DNA of 64,000 bases from Desmonostoc muscorum LEGE 12446 (GCF_015207005.2 NZ_JADEXS020000002.1:372001-436000), one strand, 5' to 3'; counted from the first letter of the stretch, positions 25,033 through 34,951 are shown. The notes: a model not told the origin generated them from the letters alone. Numbers and translations: made by a program.

Positions 25033-26892
25033 ATGCCAAAAAAGAGCCAGAGCAATTCTTTGAGTAAGATTAAACAAGAAACCTCTGTTGGTTCGCGCAT
25101 CTTTGAAGCACTTACAGAAAGGGAAATTTCCCAGCTACTGGATGAATTATTTGCGATTTTATCCGACGAACAGCGAGTAACTGTGTTTGCTAAACTGCAA
25201 GGGAATACCCAGGAGACTTTAACTCAAATCATCGCTCCACCTCAAACAGTAGAACAGGTAAAAACAAGCAAAGCACAACCAATTTCTTTGGCAAAATTAG
25301 CTCAAACTTGGTCTCAATTATGGGGAGAATGGAATCAGATTATTTGGCAAGCATCACAGTCAGAGGGAAAATATATAGTCCAAGAAGCAAGCTGGGAAGA
25401 ACCTTATTTTGATGACTGTACTTTTGTTGAAGATTTAGAAGCAGTTGCACAAAAGATGAAGCCATTGGTAAAAACGGCTTTTGAGAATGGCTTTAGTAAT
25501 GACGATGGTTTTGCAGCCAGTTTGTTGTCAGCAGAAAGTGAAATCTCTAATGGTATACCCGACTGGATGGAAATTGCTAATGGTATTCATTTGGAAGGAG
25601 CGACAACAAGTAGCTTGTTGGAATGGGAATGGTTATTGGTGCAGTCACAAGGACAAAATGGGTTCAAATTAGCTCAAAGAATTAGGGAATTGGATGAGGA
25701 ATTTTACCACACCAGTTTAGATGATGATGCTGTGATCGATTTCTTTTCCAATTTACCTGATGTTGAAAAAAAGTTAATTTTTGACGGATTGACAGCCAAT
25801 CGAGAAGTTTCTCTGTGGAAGCATGACTTAGAGAATACTTTTTCTTATTGGCATATAGTTTACATGGAATTGATGCAGCAATTTGCAACCCCAGAGATAT
25901 ATTTGAACAATCTCCGGGCGACTATTTCCCAGGAATGGCAAAATGGTTTACCTGTAATTGAGGATTTGTTGGCTAAACAAGAATATAGAGAAAGTCTTAC
26001 AGTGATTCAAGAGACTTTGGATGCGTTATTAAAAAACAAACCTGACTTGAATCCCTGGATACCGGAAAACTCGCTGCTATTTGTTGCTGTGGATGGATTT
26101 TCTTACGCTCCTGGGAATTGGGAAAAGGAAAAAACTTTACTTCGCTATTATCAGCAAGCTGTTCGAGAATTGGGAGAAATCGAACGGGTGAATGCGTTGT
26201 CAATTCAATATATTACTTTTGAATGTTGTTACGACTGGTCGAGTATGTTCAAAGCTTTTGCTGAGATACCAGTTAATAAAGAGACTCAGCAAGCCTTGTT
26301 TACATCTTGGCGTGAATCAATAATTAAACGTGGTACACCATACAGATATTCATATTTTTATACAAATCAAAAACCCCTAGATACTTGGTGGTTGCATTGG
26401 TTGCTCGATAGTATTACAACTGAGGAAAAAGGACATACTTGGTTTAGGCAACAAATTATCGAGTGGTTGGAGAATTTACCTGGAGATGAAGGACAACTGG
26501 GTGGGGAATATAGTATTTTACATTTGTTAACAAAAGATTTGACCGAGATAAAGTATCAGGGAAAATCCCCCTATCCTAAGTTTTATGAGATTGTGATTCT
26601 ACCAAACCAACTATCAACACGGGATGATATTTCTAGGAGAATGTATCTCCAAGAATATGCGCCCCCTGATTTGTGGGAAAGAGTGATGGCTTATTGGCAA
26701 GCAAATTTACACAACTTTGTACCCAGACCGGACTCGTCTCAAAGCTCTGATTATACGAAAAATGCACAATGGATGTCTGCTTTGAAGGAGTTAGCACCAC
26801 AGAGTTATGATAGTTTGTTGTCTCAATGGAAAGTCCAGCATAAGCGACGACCTAATTTGTGGAAAGCGATGAGAAATTTGGGATTGGATTGA
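25033..26892 (+). CDS. large unknown protein (about 619 aa)
   Basis: ATG 25033 with AAGGGG upstream is preferred to ATG 25012. No signal peptide or membrane segment. Rich in Trp and acidic residues (TWSQLWGEWNQIIWQAS, TWWLHWLLDSITTEEKGHTW). Two helical-repeat-like halves and a basic C-terminus (QWKVQHKRRPNLWKAMRNLG). I do not recognise the family. No close partner: 85 bp after the ParB-like gene and 115 bp before a secreted protein. Confidence 0.65.
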   Translation: MPKKSQSNSLSKIKQETSVGSRIFEALTEREISQLLDELFAILSDEQRVTVFAKLQGNTQETLTQIIAPPQTVEQVKTSKAQPISLAKLAQTWSQLWGEWNQIIWQASQSEGKYIVQEASWEEPYFDDCTFVEDLEAVAQKMKPLVKTAFENGFSNDDGFAASLLSAESEISNGIPDWMEIANGIHLEGATTSSLLEWEWLLVQSQGQNGFKLAQRIRELDEEFYHTSLDDDAVIDFFSNLPDVEKKLIFDGLTANREVSLWKHDLENTFSYWHIVYMELMQQFATPEIYLNNLRATISQEWQNGLPVIEDLLAKQEYRESLTVIQETLDALLKNKPDLNPWIPENSLLFVAVDGFSYAPGNWEKEKTLLRYYQQAVRELGEIERVNALSIQYITFECCYDWSSMFKAFAEIPVNKETQQALFTSWRESIIKRGTPYRYSYFYTNQKPLDTWWLHWLLDSITTEEKGHTWFRQQIIEWLENLPGDEGQLGGEYSILHLLTKDLTEIKYQGKSPYPKFYEIVILPNQLSTRDDISRRMYLQEYAPPDLWERVMAYWQANLHNFVPRPDSSQSSDYTKNAQWMSALKELAPQSYDSLLSQWKVQHKRRPNLWKAMRNLGLD

Positions 26893-27007
26893 TGTAAAGC
26901 ATTAAACTCCAGGTCTAAACTAGAAATAAGCGAATTTATGACTGCAACAAATTGAATTTTTTTTAGTCTTTTGAACAGTCGTTTGATTTTTTAAGAAGGT
27001 ATCTACT

Positions 27008-27388
27008 ATGAATCGAATTCTCAAACGCGCATTTCTACCCAGTTTCATGGCTGCCAGTTTAACTGCAATCTCCTTAGTTCCTCTTCAACCAGCAGCAGCT
27101 AACGACCGAATTTTAGGAGATGCAGCCCTTGGTGCTGGTACTTGTGTAGTAACTGGAGCTGCTAGAAGACGTGGTACTGTTTTACGCAATGCTGCTAAGT
27201 GTGCTGCGGCTGGTGCTGCCGTCAATTTGGTTGGACGTAAGAAAAAACGTAACTTAGGTAGAGATGCCGCAGTCGGTGCAGCAAGTAGCGCCGGGGTTCG
27301 CGCTATTCTTGGCGGGCGCGAAGATGTGGCTGGGGATTTATTAGATGGCGCAGCAGCAGGTGCAGCTATTAATATTTTGAGGAGATAA
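27008..27388 (+). CDS. small secreted glycine-zipper protein
   Basis: 126 residues. Signal peptide (FLPSFMAASLTAISLVPLQP) with cleavage near AAA-ND. The mature part repeats GDAALGAGTC, AAKCAAAGAAVNLVG, RDAAVGAASSAGVRAI and DLLDGAAAGAAINIL, a glycine-zipper-like alternation of small residues with basic loops. Such proteins associate with membranes. AAGAAGGTATCTACT precedes the ATG. Confidence 0.65.
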   Translation: MNRILKRAFLPSFMAASLTAISLVPLQPAAANDRILGDAALGAGTCVVTGAARRRGTVLRNAAKCAAAGAAVNLVGRKKKRNLGRDAAVGAASSAGVRAILGGREDVAGDLLDGAAAGAAINILRR

Positions 27389-27905
27389 ACTCTCAATTCG
27401 TAATCTCTAATTCCGACTTGAGAGTTTACGAATTTATCTTGCAACTTCTCTGGCAGAATTAGAGAAGTTGCTCCCACTTCACTCCCCAACTGGAAACCGC
27501 CGCATCATCAAAGCCATTGTTGTTAGACAGCAGGGATTATCTGATGTTGAATCGCAGATTTGGCACAAGGCGATCGCTCTTGCTGTGTACAAGTCTGATC
27601 GCTCCTCCCCAAGCGCAATCTTCCAGTTACCGATGCCGATTTAGCCTTTTCAGAACGGTTTTTCAACGGAACTGTTGGGGTCGCTTGAGGGCTGTGGTGG
27701 GCGGTAGTAAGGCGATCGCACTGAGCGCATTTTTAACAAAGTTCCACAACACAAGCCAATATAAAAATAAGTTTTTGAGCCAAGGCTAGTATATTTGGTC
27801 GTGTAATCGCAATTTTAATTGTTAGTGCAAGAGCTAAGTAGACTGGTTTGTTGTAAATATAGGAGTATCAACTGATTTACTATCTGAAAATTGTAATTAC
27901 TTTCA
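27389..27905. other. gene-poor stretch
   Basis: No convincing gene. On the plus strand a start-less frame from about 27411 to 27645 (LEKLLPLHSPTGNRRIIKAI, VVRQQGLSDVESQIWHKAIA) is protein-like and could be a decayed gene. Two GCGATCGC sites are present. Confidence 0.4.
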
Positions 27906-28376
27906 ATGGATTCCGACTCAATTAAAGACCTAGAAATAGCCGCTCATGTCTTGACAATTGCGAGAACGCATGGAATTTCTGTTAAAGAAGCTGTTCAGTT
28001 ATATATTCAAAGGGTGAAATGGGAGAAATGGGAAGCCGAACAGCAAAAACAAAGTGATACAAGTTTATCTGACAGTTTAAAAGAAAGACTCAGCCCCCAA
28101 AAGTGGAAAGCATTGATGAGCTACGTTCGTCATCATCCTAGTAATGAACAACTGACCCAAGCCTATTATCAAGCTAAACAAGAAGGTAAATTAAAGTTAG
28201 CTAAATTATTAGTACCCAAAATTTTTTACTTAAGAAACTCTGATTTTGTTGGAAAAAAGTATTGTGAAGCAGGAGCGATAGTTGAAGCAGAAGAATATGA
28301 CAATGTAATTTGTCATATTTGGTTATCACCTGTTGAGTGTGAATTTATTTTTCCAAATGAGGTGGAATTTATTTAA
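27906..28376 (+). CDS. unknown protein (156 aa)
   Basis: MDSDSIKDLEIAAHVLTIAR, then VKEAVQLYIQRVKWEKWEAE, a helical N-terminus; LSPQKWKALMSYVRHHPSNE follows; a beta-rich C-terminus ends PNEVEFI. Soluble, no recognised family. It precedes the DUF5674 gene by 85 bp and may share its promoter. Confidence 0.55.
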   Translation: MDSDSIKDLEIAAHVLTIARTHGISVKEAVQLYIQRVKWEKWEAEQQKQSDTSLSDSLKERLSPQKWKALMSYVRHHPSNEQLTQAYYQAKQEGKLKLAKLLVPKIFYLRNSDFVGKKYCEAGAIVEAEEYDNVICHIWLSPVECEFIFPNEVEFI

Positions 28377-28816
28377 TTGTTCAATACAGAGATTTATTTG
28401 GCGGTTCCACAAAAATAAAACTTGTAGCTAGTTACGTATTTAGAGTGTTAGGAGTGAGATTTTGGTACTCATTATCAAGCAAAGAGCAATATTAGAAGAA
28501 TTTCATCAAAAGCTGCAAACTTTGGAACTATATATCAAAATAGCAGTAGACATAGAAAGAGGGATTTTAGCTGGAGGAGGAGAGAAACACGCTTTTTGTG
28601 AAGCAGCATTGCTTGAAGACGGTAGTAGACAGCGAGATATCTGGGGTGCTGACTAGACTCCTTTTAATCAATCAATCGCCTATGAATCGATTATTAACAT
28701 TCGCCCAAGTCAAAATAATCGCTCAATGCTAATTCAAGACCCAGTAATTAGAGCTGACTTTTCACGGGATGTGGAAAAGAAAGAGTAGTTCGCGATAATC
28801 TATCGCGAACCACTTG

Positions 28817-29218
28817 TTATTCTTTATTATATTTGGAAGTTTCTTCGACTAAATCTTTTAAACCCTGTTTGAGAGTCTCAATTGAACGATCTAAAGCTTC
28901 AATTTTAGTCCTTGCAGTAATTTGTTCAATGGCATCTATGTAGGCTTGACTACCAGCCTTACCTAAATGCTTGTACTTGGATAGCTTGCCATCATTTCGA
29001 GTCGTAAATATTGGTGTTGTAGCATGTAGTTTATAGTACCAATAAAATTCTTTACGCCCCTTTGCTAGGTAACGAGCGATTCTACAACTAGGTGGCGCAA
29101 CAGGCGTTGAGTCGTGTATGGCAGCTACTTCAAGTTCCAGACGCTCCTTCATCGAGATCACAAAATCTATACGCTTGTGTAAATCCTCTTGGGCTATGGT
29201 TTTTCGGTCTTTCGACAT
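28817..29218 (-). CDS. IS4 passenger protein (DUF6788-like), copy 2
   Basis: Same 133-residue protein as at 13560-13961, with no amino-acid difference. It lies downstream of the transposase on the same strand and is separated from it by a hairpin. Two identical copies in elements whose transposases have diverged by frameshifts indicate recent spread of the element. Confidence 0.65.
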   Translation of the reverse strand: MSKDRKTIAQEDLHKRIDFVISMKERLELEVAAIHDSTPVAPPSCRIARYLAKGRKEFYWYYKLHATTPIFTTRNDGKLSKYKHLGKAGSQAYIDAIEQITARTKIEALDRSIETLKQGLKDLVEETSKYNKE

Positions 29219-29289
29219 CAAATTAACTCCTAGATTCGCGACTTGTTGTCGCGAACCATATTCCTCCTAACAAAGGCGAGTAACTAAAA

Positions 29290-30720
29290 TCAATATATTG
29301 ATTTTAGATTTTCATGTAGCAACCAACCTTGGCATAAAGTTTCTAATTCCAACCAGCCTCGCCACAAAACTTGTATCCCAATAGGGCTATTCTTCCTATG
29401 TTCTAAGTATCCGCCGAGACGTGCAATTGCTCTAATTGCCCAGTCAACTGTAAGCTGTATCTGCTTTTTTTGTTTGGGTGGAGTACTAGCAAGTAGCACG
29501 TCCATTTGTATTTTTGTTAACACCAATTCTGCTGAACTGTGCGGGGAATTCCGGTGTAGATAAGTCATTCGCAGTAATTGTGCCGCAATCACTGTTAAAA
29601 AACCTAACATTGTTGACATACTCTCCCCTGCCAAGCGGTAACTTTCCGCTTTACAGCCAGATTTTAGTATTTTGTGATATTCTTCTATCCGCCAGCGATA
29701 CGTATACCATCGAAGAATTTGAGATGCTTCTGTCTGTGTTGTTATTAACTCGCTTGTCAGTAGCATCCACGTAATTGGCTCACATCCATCTGGCACATTA
29801 ATTTCTGTTGCAAAGAGCGCGTAAACGTTAAAATTGCCTGACTTTTTTAACCGAGAAGGAGGATTTATTGATACTGGACAATACCTGATCTCCAAGGTGG
29901 CAGTTCTTTCTTTTCGCTTTTTAGTTTCAGGTAATTCAATCTCTTTTATAAACTGCACTTTCTGGGATGTTACATACTCCCATAGATAAGAGTTTTCTCC
30001 TTCTAAACAACGATTGTGAGCGGCTCTGACAACTACACCTGTATTTTTATTTTTACGTTGAAGTGCGAATACTTCTGCAATATCTCCTTCACGGTCAAAG
30101 ACATGAATTACTCTTGAGAGTAGTCCCCCATCAGGCATTTCTAAACCTTTAAATAATTTGTTTACTTTCTGAAAAACTTCAACCCATCGATAAGATTCTT
30201 TCTCTTTAAAAGCTCTATTCTTGGCGATTAAACGTTCTTTTTTTAATCGCTTTTTTTTTGCCGTAGATGTTTCCTCTGGTGGTGGAGATGCTTTGTGCTG
30301 TCGATGCCACAATTTCTCCCATAATAGTCCTAGTGGCTGACCAAAGTCTGGGTCTAGTGCTAAAGAACTATGTAAAATTAGTCCGTTCCCACCATTGCCC
30401 GTAGGCCCATAATCATCTCTTTTTTCTAATATTTTTTTATAATCCAGATAAGTAGTATCTCCTACCGCTAATACTATTGGTATGCCATAAATCTCTTGTG
30501 CCGTCTGTTTAAAAGATGGTTGGGTCAATTTCTCAAAAGTTGTTTTGGGGTTAGAAAAGAATTCGTAGCCACGTTTGAGGTCACTAGCGCTTTGAAATAT
30601 TTCTGATAGAGGATGACCATATTTTACTTTTAAAGCCTCCGCAATTAACACTGCTCTGTCGGTCAGACGTTTGTCACCAAAATCACAATCGCGGTACGGG
30701 TTTGCTTCTAATAGTTTCAT
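29290..30720 (-). CDS. IS4-family transposase (IS50/Tn5-like)
   Basis: 476 residues from ATG 30720 (GGGGTG upstream; GTG 30750 is the longer alternative). N-terminal Tn5-type DNA-binding domain (YRDCDFGDKRLTDRAVLIAE ... ASDLKRGYEFFSNP). Catalytic DDE: AVGDTTYLDY, HVFDREGDI and the YREK signature YRWRIEEYHKILKSG. It cuts and joins the 26-bp ends. A C-terminal dimerisation-like region follows. Confidence 0.9.
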   Translation of the reverse strand: MKLLEANPYRDCDFGDKRLTDRAVLIAEALKVKYGHPLSEIFQSASDLKRGYEFFSNPKTTFEKLTQPSFKQTAQEIYGIPIVLAVGDTTYLDYKKILEKRDDYGPTGNGGNGLILHSSLALDPDFGQPLGLLWEKLWHRQHKASPPPEETSTAKKKRLKKERLIAKNRAFKEKESYRWVEVFQKVNKLFKGLEMPDGGLLSRVIHVFDREGDIAEVFALQRKNKNTGVVVRAAHNRCLEGENSYLWEYVTSQKVQFIKEIELPETKKRKERTATLEIRYCPVSINPPSRLKKSGNFNVYALFATEINVPDGCEPITWMLLTSELITTQTEASQILRWYTYRWRIEEYHKILKSGCKAESYRLAGESMSTMLGFLTVIAAQLLRMTYLHRNSPHSSAELVLTKIQMDVLLASTPPKQKKQIQLTVDWAIRAIARLGGYLEHRKNSPIGIQVLWRGWLELETLCQGWLLHENLKSIY

Positions 30721-30898
30721 TTGCACCCCAAAATACGATACTACAAGCACCTTAATATTAGAGGACGCAAATTATCTTAAGTCCAGAGGATTGGTTCGCG
30801 ACCAGCTATCGCGAACCAATCCCCTTTTCCACATCCCGTGAAAAGTCAGGTAATTAGAGAATGGGTTAAACAAATTGCTCAGGAGTTAATTGGTGGAC

Positions 30899-31255
30899 AT
30901 GAACCAGAAGTTAGATGAAAAACAAGCACGGTTTCAAAGTGAAAATACATCACTTCGCTTAGGACACATAGCTTCCAATTTAGCAAGGATTAGAACATTT
31001 TGTAACAGCGCTTATAAAGAAGCTGTTGAAAGTGTGACAGATGAAACTATATGTTTTATTGAATGGACGGCAGCAGAAATTGAATCTGAGTATGCCGAAG
31101 AATTGGTTAACATTCAAATACAACTAGCACGTTGGAAATTAAAATTTGATAGTCTTTGGTCTAATGAGAGCGAATGTAAAAATATGTCCGAGCAAGCTAG
31201 TACTTGGTCAGCGCGAGTATTAGATATGTCAGGGTTGCTGTCTGAATCTATCTAA
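30899..31255 (+). CDS. unknown helical protein (118 aa)
   Basis: ATG 30899 lies within the 3' end of the DUF5674 gene in another frame (GGTGG 5 nt upstream), so the two were coupled before the IS4 arrived. Product MNQKLDEKQARFQSENTSLR ... IRTFCNSAYKEAVESVTDET ... IQIQLARWKLKFDSLW is wholly helical. Family unknown. Expression now depends on readthrough or a promoter at the IS end. Confidence 0.55.
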   Translation: MNQKLDEKQARFQSENTSLRLGHIASNLARIRTFCNSAYKEAVESVTDETICFIEWTAAEIESEYAEELVNIQIQLARWKLKFDSLWSNESECKNMSEQASTWSARVLDMSGLLSESI

Positions 31256-31287
31256 AATTTTATTTAAAGACTGTTGCCTTCTTGTAC

Positions 31288-31569
31288 ATGAATACTGAAA
31301 CACCCACCAATTCTCCAGATATTTACTCAATTTTGAGTCAAACTCAACGCTTGCTTTTTTAGTGATGGAGAGATTAAACCCGTTTTAGATGGTTGCTCTA
31401 ATACTTCAAAGTTACTCGTGCTTATTTGAGTTCAGTTGGAAGTTTTGATAACTTAGAATATGCTTGGTGGCTGCGAAGAGAATTTGAAGAGATTGAAGCC
31501 AAAGGAATCACAATTAGAGCTATTGGAATTGGAAACCGCAATTATGGGATCAAGTTTTGTTTAGTTTAA
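31288..31569 (+). pseudogene. peroxiredoxin-like (AhpC/TSA-type) gene remnant
   Basis: Starts MNTETPTNSPDIYSILSQTQ, then after frame changes SDGEIKPVLDGCSNTSKLLV and GSFDNLEYAWWLRREFEEIE, AKGITIRAIGIGNRNYGIKF. At least two frameshifts, and the second half of the protein is missing. It resembles a cyanobacterial redoxin-like family (recalled). Confidence 0.55.
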
Positions 31570-31665
31570 TTTTCACTCTATTTGTAATTATTCAGTAATC
31601 TTGACATTGTAACTAGTGGATATACTTAGTTATGTTGAAGACAAAATTTAGATAACAAGATTACT

Positions 31666-33303
31666 GTGTTTAATCTAGAAGATTTCTTCAACCTTTCAAC
31701 TGACTTATTCTGTATCATCTCAAGGGATGGTTGCTACCAGCAAGTCAATCCTGCATGGGAAAAGGTATTGGGATGGAAACCAGAAAACTTAATTGGGCAT
31801 TCTTGGTTAGAATTAGTACATCCAGAAGATATTGTAATCAATCAGCTACCAACTGAACCACTGCAAAATTTGCACTGGGATAACCGTTATCTTCACAAAG
31901 ATGGTAGTTATCAGTGGTTGTCATGGAGTGTATCAACTGACCAACAGGGACTCATCTATGCAATAGGCAAAGACATCAACCAGCTTCAACGGCAAATAGA
32001 AGCACTCTCAACGGAACGCCAAAGCCTTTATAACCTATTGAATCAGCTACCCGCTTTCCTTTATCTGCAACCTAATGATTATGGCGTAGGATTTTATAAC
32101 CAACGCTTCTTGGAGGTATTTGGAAACCCCACAGGGAAACGTTGTTATGAGGCGATCGCTGGGCTGAAGCAGCCTTGTTCAGTCTGTCCTACCTTTCGCG
32201 TCTTTGAAACTAATGCTCCGCAACTTTGGGAATGGGTTGATAGTAAAACAGGCAATGTGTATCAGATTTATGATTATCCGTTCAAAAATATGAACGGTGA
32301 ACCAATGGTTGTGGAAATGGGTTTAGATATTACTGCTGTGAAAAAGGCAGAGGTAGCCTTGCGACAGCGCGAGAAGGAATTAACCGAAAAAAATCAACAA
32401 CTCACTGAAGCACTAAAACAATTAAAAAAGACGCAAGCGCAACTAATTCAAACTGAGAAGATGTCTTCTTTAGGACAACTAGTGGCTGGAGTGGCTCATG
32501 AAATTAACAACCCTATTAGCTTTATCAATGGTAATGTTACTCATGCTAAAGAATATGTTCAACAATTACTAGAAATACTACAACTCTACCAACAAGAATA
32601 TCCTGACCCTGCACCAGTAATTCAGTCAGCCATTGCAGCGAACGAGTTAGAATTTATTACTGAAGACCTAAAAAAATTGCTAGAATCTATGAAAACGGGA
32701 AGCGAGCGCATTCGTGATATTGTTGTATCCTTGCGGAACTTCTCTCGACTAGATGAAGCCCAAATGAAAACTGTGGATATCCACAGTGGTATTGAAAGTA
32801 CACTATTGATTTTGCAAAACCGCCTCAAAGATAAATCAGACCATCCGTCAATTGAAATTATCAAAGAATACGGTCAGTTGCCTTTAGTAGAATGTTATGC
32901 GGGTCAACTTAATCAGGTGTTGATGAATATCCTCACTAATGCCATCGATGCGTTAGAAAATTTATCTGTTATTAATCAGCCACACAACCCACAAATCGTT
33001 ATCCGCACTCTTGTCCTCAACTTAGATTGGATTGCGATTGAGATTGCTGACAATGGCATAGGAATGTCGCAAGAAGTTCAACAGCGCCTATTTGACCCGT
33101 TTTTTACGACCAAACCAGTAGGTAAGGGAACTGGTTTAGGAATGTCAATTAGCTATCAAATTATCACAGAAAAACATCAAGGACATTTAAACTGTATTTC
33201 ATCTCCAGGAGCAGGAACTAAATTCATAATCGAGATTCCCATTCAACAAATTAAACCTGTACAAGCAAAGATACAAGAAGCTCATAATATCCCAGTTACA
33301 TAA
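31666..33303 (+). CDS. PAS-domain sensor histidine kinase
   Basis: 545 residues, no membrane segment. PAS 1 about 5-105 (TDLFCIISRDGCYQQVNPAW), PAS 2 about 115-225 with a CSVCP motif (QPCSVCPTFRVF). Coiled linker (REKELTEKNQQLTEALKQL). H-box VAGVAHEINNPISFING, N-box MNILTNAIDALE, G1 IADNGIGMS, F-box DPFFTTKPV, G2 GKGTGLGMSIS. GTG start without a strong ribosome-binding site. No response regulator is adjacent. Confidence 0.85.
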   Translation: MFNLEDFFNLSTDLFCIISRDGCYQQVNPAWEKVLGWKPENLIGHSWLELVHPEDIVINQLPTEPLQNLHWDNRYLHKDGSYQWLSWSVSTDQQGLIYAIGKDINQLQRQIEALSTERQSLYNLLNQLPAFLYLQPNDYGVGFYNQRFLEVFGNPTGKRCYEAIAGLKQPCSVCPTFRVFETNAPQLWEWVDSKTGNVYQIYDYPFKNMNGEPMVVEMGLDITAVKKAEVALRQREKELTEKNQQLTEALKQLKKTQAQLIQTEKMSSLGQLVAGVAHEINNPISFINGNVTHAKEYVQQLLEILQLYQQEYPDPAPVIQSAIAANELEFITEDLKKLLESMKTGSERIRDIVVSLRNFSRLDEAQMKTVDIHSGIESTLLILQNRLKDKSDHPSIEIIKEYGQLPLVECYAGQLNQVLMNILTNAIDALENLSVINQPHNPQIVIRTLVLNLDWIAIEIADNGIGMSQEVQQRLFDPFFTTKPVGKGTGLGMSISYQIITEKHQGHLNCISSPGAGTKFIIEIPIQQIKPVQAKIQEAHNIPVT

Positions 33304-33456
33304 ATAGTGTCTTTTTAGGGACAAAATAGCAAGGTTGTCAATAGATAATTATCCTGCACTAGCTGGAACTGCAACTGAAAACCAATATAGAGCGATCGCA
33401 CTACCAATTCTGACACGTATGTATGGATTAGAACGTAGCCTATCACAGTAGAAAAT

Positions 33457-34728
33457 CTATTCCCAGCTTTCTTCTTCTTCACCATATTGCGCTGGCGGTT
33501 CACCATCAGATTCAAGAATCTTGGGCTTTTTCATTTTGTCATTGGCTGGTTCAATTTTCTCCACATATAAATCAAATTCCCACTCTTGCAGTAAATCAAA
33601 GATAAATTGTAAATGACTGCCTACCTCTAAGGATAAATCGCCTAAACGAAAATCGCAGGTATCAGGGGGAATTTCGACAACAGGATGATTAAATTCCAAA
33701 GTTCTTCCTAAACGGTCTTTGTGAATAAATCTGTAGAGGTGTTCTGGATCAAAATCAAATGCTTGCACAATTGCGGCAGCGACTTCATCTAAATTCAAAT
33801 AACTTGGGATAGCAATCCGTCGCCAAGCATTCTGTAAAGTGGCTTTAAATATGTAAACACCCTCAGTAAAACCGCCTTCGGCAATCACTAAAGTTTGTGA
33901 CCATTCCGGGAAATAGGGTTGGAGATAAGGTTTTAAATTGTCAAAAGCTATGCGAAAATCTAACCTAAAAGTGGCGTAATCTTCTATTTGGATATTTGAG
34001 CGACTTTCTGTTAATACAGCCATGAGAGCATTACCCCAAGCCTTGGGGTTTACATGAGTAAAACTCCAGCCTTTAGCGGCTTGTGGTTTTCCTGATGTCA
34101 GTTCAATTAATCCAAATAAATGTAAGAGAGCAAGATTGTGGAAACCAGGATAATAAACTAATTTATCTTGTTCTGAGTAATTATTAATTTTTAATCCTTC
34201 TTCTGGAAGATTGTTCCAAAATAATAAACAGCGATATGCTTGGTCAAACATATCTCTTTGGTCGCCTAAGAGTTCGCTTTCTCCCCAAACTAACCAAGAT
34301 TCTAACAGTGTGAAATATTGTTCTGTGTGGTTTAATCCTTGCCAAATTTGCAGAATTTTTGGGTCTAAAACTAACTTGCTCTTTTTACTTTCGGTAATAA
34401 CTTGAGACACTCCAGAGGCGCGGAGAAGGAAATAAAGACCGTGAATATAAGGATAGGATTTTTGTACAGGACGTTTGAGGTTAATATCTATGGGATAACT
34501 CAATTGTGAGTTAAGTTCTTGGAGATACTTAAGCGAGAATTGGTGATAAGTGCTACTAACTTCAACGCCGTTGGGTTGGAGAAATTCTAAAATAGTTTGA
34601 AAATCCCGCAGAATTGTTCCTGGAATATTTTGACTAATGGTTTGCTGTTGAAGTAGTTCTTTTTTATCTTCCGTCAGTGGTAGTTTATCTCGGATTTGAT
34701 CTGGAATGAGGGAAAATAAGTTACTCAT
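33457..34728 (-). CDS. plasmid pRiA4b Orf3-like protein
   Basis: 423 residues. The C-terminal 150 (AWRRIAIPSYLNLDEVAAAI, VQAFDFDPEHLYRF, LSLEVGSHLQFIFDLLQEWE, then PKILESDGEPPAQYGEEEE) match the IS1096/pRiA4b Orf3 passenger-type domain. The first 270 residues are unknown. Related domains occur on plasmids and transposons; the molecular role is not established. Its ATG overlaps the stop of a small upstream gene by 8 bp. Confidence 0.75.
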   Translation of the reverse strand: MSNLFSLIPDQIRDKLPLTEDKKELLQQQTISQNIPGTILRDFQTILEFLQPNGVEVSSTYHQFSLKYLQELNSQLSYPIDINLKRPVQKSYPYIHGLYFLLRASGVSQVITESKKSKLVLDPKILQIWQGLNHTEQYFTLLESWLVWGESELLGDQRDMFDQAYRCLLFWNNLPEEGLKINNYSEQDKLVYYPGFHNLALLHLFGLIELTSGKPQAAKGWSFTHVNPKAWGNALMAVLTESRSNIQIEDYATFRLDFRIAFDNLKPYLQPYFPEWSQTLVIAEGGFTEGVYIFKATLQNAWRRIAIPSYLNLDEVAAAIVQAFDFDPEHLYRFIHKDRLGRTLEFNHPVVEIPPDTCDFRLGDLSLEVGSHLQFIFDLLQEWEFDLYVEKIEPANDKMKKPKILESDGEPPAQYGEEEESWE

Positions 34729-34897
34729 CTGAGTTGAAAGGAGGAATTTGTATGGCGGTTAATCTCACAACTTGGCCATTTTGCCAAATGCTAATAGATT
34801 CTACTAAACGGCGGTGTCTTTCAATAGCTTTTTTCATAGCGAGTTTAACACCTGCGTCGATTTGGCTAGATAATTTCTCAGGAATTGCCTTATTCAT
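34721..34897 (-). CDS. small unknown protein (58 aa) coupled to the pRiA4b-like gene
   Basis: ATG 34897 to TAA 34721-34723. Product MNKAIPEKLSSQIDAGVKLA, then MKKAIERHRRLVESISIWQN and GQVVRLTAIQIPP. The HRxxxESIxxWxxGxVV pattern recurs in small cyanobacterial plasmid proteins (recalled). The overlap ATGAGTAA with the next start supports translation. The ribosome-binding site is weak. Confidence 0.6.
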   Translation of the reverse strand: MNKAIPEKLSSQIDAGVKLAMKKAIERHRRLVESISIWQNGQVVRLTAIQIPPFNSDE

Positions 34898-34951
34898 CCG
34901 AATGTCAGCAGATGCAGTTAATCAGCGATGGTGCTGTTTTTCCCACAGGAA

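Larger units (their letters stand above)
28754..30849 (-). mobile_element. IS4-family element, copy 2 (intact)
   Basis: 2,096 bp, nearly identical to copy 1, with the same 26-bp inverted ends. GTAATTAGAG is duplicated on both sides (28744-28753 and 30850-30859), a 10-bp target duplication as expected for IS4. Contains the passenger gene and an uninterrupted transposase, with the same three TTCGCGA hairpins. Confidence 0.95.
28462..30918 (+). pseudogene. DUF5674 protein, nonsense mutation plus IS4 insertion
   Basis: TTG 28462 (AGGAG upstream) reads KIAVDIERGILAGGGEKHAF, then ALLEDGSRQRDIWGAD and TAG 28654. The same frame continues TPFNQSIAYESIINIRPSQN, NRSMLIQDPVIR up to the IS4 at 28754, and resumes after it at 30860 with EWVKQIAQELIGGHEPEVR and TGA 30918. 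The pattern VDxERGIxAxGG, LLEDGSxQxxxWG and SxINIRPSQxNRS is that of DUF5674 (recalled). Two independent hits inactivate it. Confidence 0.75.
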
